A DNA stretch of 58,422 nt. Source: Clostridiales bacterium DTU069 (lineage in GTDB: Bacteria > Bacillota > Clostridia > DSM-8532). Each line of letters starts with the position of its first letter. Within the stretch, counting starts at the first letter, position 1. The stretch lies in NCBI GenBank assembly GCA_001512485.1, contig LFRV01000079.1, positions 1 through 58,422 of the forward strand, read 5' to 3'. The translations under genes and the position numbers were made by a program. This document shows, one piece after another, positions 24,789 to 31,643 of this stretch. The notes beneath the pieces are model-generated. The model worked only from the letters and a program-made list of their open reading frames with translations, was not told the origin of the DNA and made no database searches.

Positions 24789-25577
24789 ATGAGAAAGCAG
24801 TTATTTTATGTTATTGCATTATTGCTCGCTATTATATTTTTATTCACAGGATGCAAAGGGAATACAAAATTAAAAAAGAATTCCATCGCGCTGGATACAT
24901 CGAAAAAGCAAAGCGCTACGGTAACCGATTTGGAGGGGGCACATTTCAAAGTTGAATCGGAAGGGACAACAGCTACAGTTGTCGCGATACCCGGGGTTTT
25001 CCCCGAGGGGACAAATGTTTCGATAACTCCGCTGACGAAAGACAAAGGGCTAAAGGGAGAGAAATTATCTGCTTTTTATGAACTGAAAGCGATACACGAA
25101 GGGAAGACAATCCAGCCTTCGATGCCGGTTTTCGTTACCCTCGCGGTGGAAACCGAAATTCCCGAATCCGCATGCATTATTGTCTATGATGACGGGGAAA
25201 GCGTAGGTTATGAGGTGGACAGCGAAATAGTACGTGAAGACGGAATCAGTTATGTAACAGCGGAGCTGAACCATTTCAGCATTGTCGGGATTGGTAAAGG
25301 CGGTTCCGGCGGTGCCAGGAAAAATACAAAAAACAAGGGTGAATGGGAAGAGTGGCGTTTTGTCGCAAACGGACCCGCAAAGGAATTCACGATGATAAAA
25401 GATGATGAAGTTTGGGAATTTAAAGCCAATATGCGGCTGACGGCTGTAAACAGGAGCGGCAAGATCACCGGCAAGTATTACGGAAAGCCTGTGATCACGA
25501 TTACCGGAAAAATGAAAGAGGGTGTAGTGCCGAAAGAAGTGGAAATGGTGGCGTATGGCGATTTAAAGCTTACTTGA
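24789..25577 (+). CDS. Lipoprotein with beta-sandwich domain
   Basis: A 262-residue exported lipoprotein with lipobox LFTGC near residue 22. The mature part starts with a ZU5-like/beta-sandwich region (about 45-165) that includes EGTNVSITPL and ends in ELNHFSIVGIG; the same arrangement, ending NHFSGF, is found in the large protein at 19597, so the two share a domain. A Gly-rich linker (GKGGSGGARK) leads to a second domain (EEWRFVANG onward). ATG 24789 has ideal distance to AAAGGAG; ATG 24783 is too close. The frame ends GDLKLT at 25577, but the next frame continues what seems to be the same protein, see the entry at 25627. Confidence 0.7.
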   Translation: MRKQLFYVIALLLAIIFLFTGCKGNTKLKKNSIALDTSKKQSATVTDLEGAHFKVESEGTTATVVAIPGVFPEGTNVSITPLTKDKGLKGEKLSAFYELKAIHEGKTIQPSMPVFVTLAVETEIPESACIIVYDDGESVGYEVDSEIVREDGISYVTAELNHFSIVGIGKGGSGGARKNTKNKGEWEEWRFVANGPAKEFTMIKDDEVWEFKANMRLTAVNRSGKITGKYYGKPVITITGKMKEGVVPKEVEMVAYGDLKLT

Positions 25578-25626
25578 GGATGAAGGAGGGTACGCAATCT
25601 ATATAGACAATACCAGTGAAGATGAT

Positions 25627-26067
25627 TTGAATGAGTACCTGGAGCTTTTGGAAGCCGACGGGTGGTATACCGACAGTGATTACGCCCAGAAAGAGAATAT
25701 GTCCCTTTATTTTGAATTCAGCAGAGAGAGCTTGCTGAAGATAACCGTGTATGTCGAAGAACAGGGTGACTGGCCTTACGGCGAAATACCTGAAGAAATT
25801 ATACCGCCGACAAAAGGCACTATGATCGGCGAAGTAGAAGCTTACGGCGATTCCAAAGCATACTTCGTAATTTTCGAGTACAGCGGACTTACCGAAGACG
25901 ATGTCCGGCAATACATGGAATCCTACATAGAAAGAGGCTGGAGGGATTCTGATGAATACATCAGCAATACAATTTACTGGAATGGGAATAAATATAAGGT
26001 CTCTATTGAATACATACCTGATGGGAATAATGCGGTGTTCTATTGCAACCTGGTTTTGACGGATTAG
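25627..26067 (+). CDS. C-terminal domain separated by a frame change, DUF6591-like
   Basis: The frame encodes EYLELLEADGWYTDSD and, after an acidic and Pro-rich stretch, a second copy-like unit with EDDVRQYMESYIERGWRDSD, the pattern of small alpha/beta domains described as DUF6591. The only usual start is TTG 25627 without a ribosome binding site. The frame is open upstream to about 25570 and reads LLEDEGGYAIYIDNTSEDDLNEY, which looks like authentic protein and overlaps the last codons of the lipoprotein gene. I infer that the lipoprotein originally continued into this frame (about 425 residues) and that one indel near 25570 separates them. A strong terminator follows. Confidence 0.6.
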   Translation: MNEYLELLEADGWYTDSDYAQKENMSLYFEFSRESLLKITVYVEEQGDWPYGEIPEEIIPPTKGTMIGEVEAYGDSKAYFVIFEYSGLTEDDVRQYMESYIERGWRDSDEYISNTIYWNGNKYKVSIEYIPDGNNAVFYCNLVLTD

Positions 26068-26096
26068 TTGCCGAAGAAAAGATAGGGGATGGTTTA

Positions 26097-26143
26097 GAAA
26101 CAGTTAGTTGAAATGATTTGTCAATTAGCTGTTTCTTCTTTTA
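26097..26143 (+). terminator. Intrinsic terminator closing the accessory block
   Basis: A 15-bp stem with two G-U type pairs (26097-26111 with 26121-26135; arms GAAACAGTTAGTTGA and TCAATTAGCTGTTTC), 9-base loop, followed by TTCTTTTAT. The inner sequence TTAGCTGTT is shared with the hairpin after tRNA-Leu (16356-16364). Confidence 0.85.
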
Positions 26144-26238
26144 TACCCGACTTTGATATAGCAGAAAGTCCATGATATATGATTTTTTAATTTTTTGAAA
26201 AATTCCCTGTTAATAAGCAAAATAGTTTTTTTTAGGGC

Positions 26239-26267
26239 TTGATTTATGTTTGAAAATTTCATAAAAT
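26239..26267 (+). promoter_or_regulatory. Candidate promoter of the hydrolase/ABC-2 operon
   Basis: TTGATT (26239-26244), 17 bp, TAAAAT (26262-26267). The rest of the 350-base gap (26068-26418) holds the terminator at 26097-26143 and AT-rich sequence in which I see no gene. Confidence 0.5.
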
Positions 26268-26418
26268 AAGGAAATCAGTATTTTATGCACCTTTAGTAAA
26301 TTTTTTCTTTTTTCCGAGTATGCATCTGTCTGTTACATCTTGAGGCACCTGGTAAAGACACGAGTAATCCCATCTGACCGTTAAGGATTTAAAAAAATAA
26401 AGGAAAGAGGTGGAGTTT

Positions 26419-27576
26419 ATGATACGCTCCGATACTCCTTATTTACCTGCTGATGTGAACTACGACAAGGAAAGACTGACTGTCCTGGACAAACATTTTA
26501 AAAAAATGATTGAAAAAAATGAAATTCTGTCCGCCAATTACTGCTTGTCCAGAGATGGCAAAATATTCGCTAATGCGGCTATAGGAAAACTATCTTACAG
26601 GGAGGACGATAATCGTCAACTGCAGACCGATACAATACAATGGATTGCGTCAATTACGAAATTGTTCTGCGCGGTCGCGATATTCAAACTGGCGGAGGAC
26701 GGAATGCTTAGGCTCGATCAGACAGTGGGTGAAATTATTGATGAATTCAAGGAACCACCGTTCAACAAAATGAACATCGCCCACCTGCTGTCGCACACAT
26801 CCGGTATGTATTCCGATCCCGGATCGTTTGAAAACAAATACTTTAAATCCCCGTGGTATTTTATAGAAAATATGGAGGGGACGAACTGGATTGAAGCCGC
26901 CCTTTCCGCGGGAATGTACAAGAAACCCGGTGAAGAATGGGCTTACTGCAGTTTCGGTTATGTCATACTCGGTGAGGTTATTACAAGGGTAAGCGGTATG
27001 TTTGCCCATGACTATATTGTTGAGAATATAGTTAAGCCGTGCGGTTTGAAAGATACGGGTTTTACCCCTACGAGGGAACAGGTATTAAGGATGAATGTCC
27101 AGAACAAACGCAGGGAAGAAAGAATGCTGTCGTTTTTGAATGGCGAAAAGCAGGATGACAGTATATGGAGCAAGATTCCGTCGACGGGAGGCGGAATGTT
27201 TTCGACCGCTTACGATCTGAATAAATTCGGGATGATGCTTCTGAACAATGGCACAACATACGAAGGAACCCGGATAATCGGCAGAAAAGCCGTTGAAAAG
27301 ATGACATCGTTCTATCTTAAGGGCGATATAAAGGATTACTGCTGGAACGCGGGAGGTGTTCCGCGTCTGTACGGTCTTGGCCCGGATATGAGGTATAACC
27401 TCACAACATTTTATACGAAAGGGACATATTTTCACGAGGGTGCCGGGGCATGCTGCCTGATTATCGATCCGTTTGAAAAACTTGTGGCCTCATGGTTTGT
27501 GCCTTTTACGAGTTATACGTGGCACGCTCATGCGTTATTCAATGTGGCTGCAATCATATGGTCGGGGCTGAAATGA
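26419..27576 (+). CDS. Serine hydrolase, beta-lactamase (class C/DD-peptidase) family
   Basis: A 385-residue serine hydrolase of the beta-lactamase/esterase superfamily. The nucleophile motif SITK is at 78-81 in WIASITKLF, the second motif is Y176-C-S (in place of the usual YxN), and the third region is YFHEGAGAC near the C-terminus in the place of KTG/HxG. No signal peptide is visible, so it is probably cytoplasmic, and an esterase or peptidase role is as likely as antibiotic hydrolysis. The frame begins at GTG 26410, but ATG 26419 is better placed behind AGAGGTGGAG. Its stop overlaps the next ATG (ATGA), so it is translationally coupled to the ABC-2 exporter, suggesting linked substrates. 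Confidence 0.88.
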   Translation: MIRSDTPYLPADVNYDKERLTVLDKHFKKMIEKNEILSANYCLSRDGKIFANAAIGKLSYREDDNRQLQTDTIQWIASITKLFCAVAIFKLAEDGMLRLDQTVGEIIDEFKEPPFNKMNIAHLLSHTSGMYSDPGSFENKYFKSPWYFIENMEGTNWIEAALSAGMYKKPGEEWAYCSFGYVILGEVITRVSGMFAHDYIVENIVKPCGLKDTGFTPTREQVLRMNVQNKRREERMLSFLNGEKQDDSIWSKIPSTGGGMFSTAYDLNKFGMMLLNNGTTYEGTRIIGRKAVEKMTSFYLKGDIKDYCWNAGGVPRLYGLGPDMRYNLTTFYTKGTYFHEGAGACCLIIDPFEKLVASWFVPFTSYTWHAHALFNVAAIIWSGLK

Positions 27577-28394
27577 TTAATTATCTCGCAAAAAAGCTTA
27601 AGGTCATCAAGGCCGTAGCATTGGTTACATATAAAGAATGGAGCGCATACCGCACACATTCGATGGTGTCGATTTTTGTAGGGCCGGTTTATTTCATTGT
27701 TCAGTATTTTATCTGGTCGGCTGTTTATTCAGGGAAGGCTTCGCTGAATGGAATGGAGCTTTCCCAAATGCTGACCTATTTCGGAGTCACGACTTTAATC
27801 GGATACCTTACAATGGATTTTGCGGACTGGAACCTTCAGATGCTTGTACGGACGGGGAAATTCCTGACCTTTGCGCTGCGTCCGATACACCACCGCTTTT
27901 TTGCGCTGTCGCAGAAAATAGGGCATAGAATTCTTGGTTTGTTTTTTGAGTTCCTGCCCTGTCTTTTTATATTTGTTTTTATCTTCAAAATAAACCTGAG
28001 ACCGGCAAGTTACGGTTGGGCAATTATATCAGTAGCCCTTGCGTTCTTGATGAACCTTTATCTGAACTACACGATAGGCATGACGGCTTTCTGGCTTGTA
28101 CAGGCCAGCGGCGTGCGCAGGGTATATCTTCTTTTGCAGGGCATTTTTTCAGGCGGATTAATCCCGCTCGTGTTTTTCCCGCCGCTGATACAGAAACTTA
28201 TGTTGTTTCTGCCGTTTCAATATGTTTCATATGTTCCTGCGATGGTTTTTATAGGCCGCTATACCCTTGCGGGTGTGTCAATGCCGATTCCGCACATTGT
28301 CGGGCTTCAGGCAATTGCAGTTGCGTTAACAGCTCTTTTCAGCGAATATGTTTACCGTTTGTCAATGAAAAGGTTTACCGGGGTTGGTGCATAA
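27573..28394 (+). CDS. ABC-2 family exporter permease, first subunit
   Basis: A 273-residue membrane protein with about six helices, beginning MINYLAKKLKVIKAVALVTYKEW. This sequence style is that of the ABC-2 type permeases (PF06182-like) that occur as two different permeases plus one ATPase. The start overlaps the hydrolase stop by four bases; the frame is open further upstream only inside the hydrolase gene. It would form a heterodimeric pore with the 28414 product. Confidence 0.88.
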   Translation: MINYLAKKLKVIKAVALVTYKEWSAYRTHSMVSIFVGPVYFIVQYFIWSAVYSGKASLNGMELSQMLTYFGVTTLIGYLTMDFADWNLQMLVRTGKFLTFALRPIHHRFFALSQKIGHRILGLFFEFLPCLFIFVFIFKINLRPASYGWAIISVALAFLMNLYLNYTIGMTAFWLVQASGVRRVYLLLQGIFSGGLIPLVFFPPLIQKLMLFLPFQYVSYVPAMVFIGRYTLAGVSMPIPHIVGLQAIAVALTALFSEYVYRLSMKRFTGVGA

Positions 28395-28413
28395 CAACGT
28401 GACTGGAGGAAAA

Positions 28414-29199
28414 ATGCTGAAAAAATATATTCGTATATACAGAGAATGCATTAAGATTTCGATATCAACAGCGTTGACATACCGGCTTAATTTTCTTCTT
28501 GATAATTTTATTATGCTTGTAAGCAATACTATTTTTCCGCTTGTTACGCTGTTAATTTACGGGTCGGGCGCGGAATTCCCGAACTGGTCGCTGTACGAGG
28601 TTTTGCTGGTCCAGGCCGCGTTTACAATGTCGACAGGAATTGCTGATATCCTTTTTAACGGCGTTTTATGGGCGACGATGCGGCATATTATTGAAGGCAG
28701 CCTCGAAATTGTATTGATAAAGCCTGTAGACTGCCTCTTTTTGCTGACCGCTTCGACGGTTGATTTCAGCGGCGCCGGCCTTTTTCTTGGCGGAGCGGTA
28801 TTGTTTGCCGTTGCGCTTTCCCATGTCGGGCCGGTTTCAATCCTCATGGCATTGCAATTTTTGATACTTTTTATATCAGGTGTCTTTGTTATGATGGGTA
28901 TCTCATTCATCATGGTAGCCACGTCGTTCAAATGGGTCGGAAACTCGAGATTGCCCGAAATTTTTGACAGCATCAAATATTTCGGGAGATATCCGCAGAA
29001 CATATTCCACAAAAGCATTTCAGGCTTTACCTCGTTCATTATACCGGTTGCGATGATAGGGTATTTTCCTGCGGCGGCTCTTTTGGGAGAAGCGGACAGC
29101 ATCGCGTTTATCGCGATACTGCCATGCTTTTTGTTCGCAATGGCGGGAGTTCTGCTGTTCAAGTATATGATCCGTTTATACGAAGGAGTAGGAGGATAG
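28414..29199 (+). CDS. ABC-2 family exporter permease, second subunit
   Basis: A 261-residue permease with about six helices (MLKKYIRIYRECIKISISTALTYRLNFLLDNF at the N-terminus). It starts at ATG 28414 behind GGAGG; the frame is open from 28384, but an earlier start has no ribosome binding site and would overlap the preceding gene. The repeated pattern of N-terminal amphipathic helix, membrane core and short basic end matches the first permease. It lies 19 bases after it and 4 bases before the ATPase. Confidence 0.88.
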   Translation: MLKKYIRIYRECIKISISTALTYRLNFLLDNFIMLVSNTIFPLVTLLIYGSGAEFPNWSLYEVLLVQAAFTMSTGIADILFNGVLWATMRHIIEGSLEIVLIKPVDCLFLLTASTVDFSGAGLFLGGAVLFAVALSHVGPVSILMALQFLILFISGVFVMMGISFIMVATSFKWVGNSRLPEIFDSIKYFGRYPQNIFHKSISGFTSFIIPVAMIGYFPAAALLGEADSIAFIAILPCFLFAMAGVLLFKYMIRLYEGVGG

Positions 29200-29203
29200 A
29201 CCG

Positions 29204-30193
29204 TTGGCGATAATAAACGTAAGCAATTTAACGAAGATATATAATACATATAGAAGGGGAAGCAGTTTCACCGATACTTTAAAGAGTTTCTTCCGCCGGG
29301 AAAAAATCAGCATACATGCGGTTCATGATGTATCGTTTCAGGTCGAAGAGGGACAAATCGCCGGTATTTTGGGCCCTAATGGAGCGGGAAAATCGACGAC
29401 GATTAAAATGCTTACCGGAACGCTTTATCCCACGAGCGGGAATATTTCGGTTATGGGCTATACGCCTTTCAGGGACAGAAGTACATATGTGAACCATATC
29501 GGCGCGGTGTTCGGTCAGAAGTCGCAGCTGGTGTGGGATATTCCGCCTATAGACAGCTTTCATATGAACAAGGCAATTTATGCTATTCCGGAGAAAGAAT
29601 TTAATAAAACGCTTGAAGAACTAACCGGCCTTTTTGAACTGGAAGATGTAATTGAAAAGCCCACGCGTGTTCTTTCCCTCGGCGAGCGCATGAAATGCGA
29701 GTTTGTAATGGCGATGCTGCACAGGCCGAAAATTGTATTCCTGGATGAACCGACAATAGGCCTTGATGTAATAGCTAAACAGAAAATAAGAGCGTTTATC
29801 AAGGAAATGAACAGGCAGGGAGTCACTTTCATCCTTACAACGCATGATCTTGAAGATGTCGAACAGCTTGCGAGAAAGGTTATTATAATAAATCACGGGC
29901 AGAAGGTTTTTGATGACACTCTTCAGAATCTGAAGATGAATCTCGGGGCCAAAAAGATCATACGCGTTATTCTCGCAAAACCCGTGGCTGATATTAAACT
30001 CGACGGCGTAAACGTAATCGAGAAGAACTCGGACCTTGAATATACATTGGAAGTTAACCTTGAGAACAATTCAATAAACGCGGTAATAAGGCAGCTTACG
30101 GAAATGTGCGAGTTTTCCGACATATCGATAAAAGAGCTGCCGATGGAAAACATTATAACCGAAATCTATGAAAGCAAAAGTTTTAAAGAATAA
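29204..30193 (+). CDS. ABC-2 exporter ATP-binding protein
   Basis: A 329-residue ABC ATPase. Walker A is GPNGAGKST at 57-65, the signature is LSLGERMK (variant of LSGGQ), Walker B is IVFLDEPTIGLD, and the H-loop is TTHD. A long insertion before Walker A (YRRGSSFTDTLKSFFRREK) and a 90-residue C-terminal extension are typical of the exporter subfamily that serves paired ABC-2 permeases. It starts at TTG behind GGAGGA. With the two preceding permeases it would form an exporter for an unknown compound, possibly one made or modified by the coupled serine hydrolase. Confidence 0.93.
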   Translation: MAIINVSNLTKIYNTYRRGSSFTDTLKSFFRREKISIHAVHDVSFQVEEGQIAGILGPNGAGKSTTIKMLTGTLYPTSGNISVMGYTPFRDRSTYVNHIGAVFGQKSQLVWDIPPIDSFHMNKAIYAIPEKEFNKTLEELTGLFELEDVIEKPTRVLSLGERMKCEFVMAMLHRPKIVFLDEPTIGLDVIAKQKIRAFIKEMNRQGVTFILTTHDLEDVEQLARKVIIINHGQKVFDDTLQNLKMNLGAKKIIRVILAKPVADIKLDGVNVIEKNSDLEYTLEVNLENNSINAVIRQLTEMCEFSDISIKELPMENIITEIYESKSFKE

Positions 30194-30267
30194 TCAACCG
30201 GAGCCCGTGAGTTTGAATCGCTTTTATAAAACCGCATCCATATGCGCGGATTCAAAGACGAATTGAC

Positions 30268-30674
30268 AATTCCTGCTATCAGTCGAAAGGCATTCATTAT
30301 CCCGAGGACAAACAGGAACCGCTTGTGTTATATATTCCTGGAAATGAAATAAAAAAGATATTTGTTAAAAGGGGGATTATCCTGTACGGGATATCGGCAA
30401 ATGCTTCAGTTGCCAGAAATGCATCAACATCTGCCCGAAACACGCCCTCTACCTTGAGGGTATTGAACTGATAGATTATTATAACCGGAAAAATCTTAAT
30501 GATGAAGAACTTTTAAAAAAACATGCGGACGATAGCACGCAGAACCCGCGTCGGAAAAAGCCGATCCTGCTGCGGATTCTCAGTACACGAATCGGCATGG
30601 CAATCGCCGTAATTTTCCAGGGCATTAGCGTTAGGCTTTTAGTTCAACGTGCGCGTACGAAAACAACAGTTTAA
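30268..30674 (+). pseudogene. Decayed 4Fe-4S ferredoxin-type gene
   Basis: Two adjoining reading frames look like parts of one lost gene. The second (30369-30674) encodes GKCFSCQKCINICPKHALYLEGIE, a complete CxxCxxCxxxCP iron-sulfur motif, followed by a helical basic tail; it has no start codon and no ribosome binding site at its beginning. The first (about 30268-30380, another frame) reads NSCYQSKGIHYPEDKQEPLVLYIPGNEIKKIFVKRG and runs into it. A frameshift between about 30360 and 30375 would link them. The remaining bases to 30709 show no other gene. It lies beside an FMN reductase gene, with which a ferredoxin-like protein could once have worked. Confidence 0.55.
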
Positions 30675-30709
30675 AAATAATGCAGCATATTAAAGAAAAC
30701 TTTGCACCT

Positions 30710-31285
30710 TTATGCTCTTTTTAAGGATTTAAGAACCTCAGCCATGTTTTTCCCGAGGGTTACCATCGTATCCAGCCCTTCTTCGTCGTTTTCCACAGTG
30801 CCGACAGCATTGCCGATCCCCTGGTTCCAATAACTTGATCCGACGATAATGCTTTCCGATAACGTAAACAGGTTATTCATTGCGTTAAATGTATAAAGAG
30901 CGCCATTCCGCCTGACTGCCACAACACTCGCGCAAACCTTCCCTTTGAGAGTCTTCACGGACCTGGTCGCGTAACCGACGCGGTCAATAAAAGCTTTCAT
31001 CTGGCTGCACATATCCCCGAAATAAACAGGCGCGCCCAGGATAACTCCATCGGCATGTTCTATTTTTTCAATGGACCGATTGACGATATCATCATTGAAA
31101 ACGCATCTTCCGTTTTTCAGTTCCCTGCATTTCTGACATGCGGTACAACCGTGGATATCGCGCTTTCCTACATGCACCAGTTCGGTTTCGATACCTTCCT
31201 TTTCCAAAGTTTTAAGCACCGTATTAAGGAGTATGTATGTGTTTCCTTTTACCCTTGGGCTTCCGTTAAATGCAACTACTTTCAT
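30710..31285 (-). CDS. NADPH-dependent FMN reductase/flavodoxin-fold protein
   Basis: A 191-residue flavoprotein of the iron-sulfur flavoprotein/NADPH-dependent FMN reductase group. It begins MKVVAFNGSPRVKGNTYILL, where GSPR-x-GNT binds the FMN phosphate, and has the Cys pattern CTACQKCRELKNGRC (about 47-61), close to the compact cluster motif of iron-sulfur flavoproteins, and GAPVYFGDMCSQMKAFIDR, the flavin-ring loop. Full length; ATG behind AAAGGATG. It stands alone on the minus strand. Confidence 0.9.
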   Translation of the reverse strand: MKVVAFNGSPRVKGNTYILLNTVLKTLEKEGIETELVHVGKRDIHGCTACQKCRELKNGRCVFNDDIVNRSIEKIEHADGVILGAPVYFGDMCSQMKAFIDRVGYATRSVKTLKGKVCASVVAVRRNGALYTFNAMNNLFTLSESIIVGSSYWNQGIGNAVGTVENDEEGLDTMVTLGKNMAEVLKSLKRA

Positions 31286-31531
31286 GTAATCATCCTTTCA
31301 CACAGTATTTCTTTTAATAAATCATATGGAATAATCCAAATATACCGGGCCGCGCAGGAGATCAGCACGGAGAAACATAACGATCGCCTTGTTATAAAAA
31401 GCGGAAGACTATATTTAATATATAGCACATAGGAATTCATGTCAAAGCAGAAATCGCGAGCATGAATTGCAAACAGGTGTCCGAAAAGTAAATAGTAAAT
31501 AGGTCCCAGTGGCATAGGACAATCGCTCTAT

Positions 31532-31560
31532 TTGTAAATAGGACAAATAGATGGTATAAT
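31532..31560 (+). promoter_or_regulatory. Promoter with overlapping palindrome, 806-aa protein gene
   Basis: TTGTAA (31532-31537), 17 bp, TATAAT (31555-31560). The -35 box lies in the palindrome CTATTTGTAAATAG (31528-31541), and the half site AATAGG(A/T)C is repeated at about 31499-31506, 31515-31520 and 31538-31543. These repeats could be operator half sites. The rest of the interval 31286-31643 shows no gene. Confidence 0.6.
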
Positions 31561-31643
31561 AGGCAAAAAGGTACCAATTATGGCAGAAAAAAGTCAGAAA
31601 AGAAAGCCTGTCCTTTGTCGGAGAATTTGAAGGAGTATATATA

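Noticed and set aside
16240-26143. Genomic island integrated at tRNA-Leu
   Set aside because: The accessory block lies next to the tRNA, but there is no integrase gene and I could not find a second copy of the tRNA 3' end at the right border (24.6-26.4 kb).
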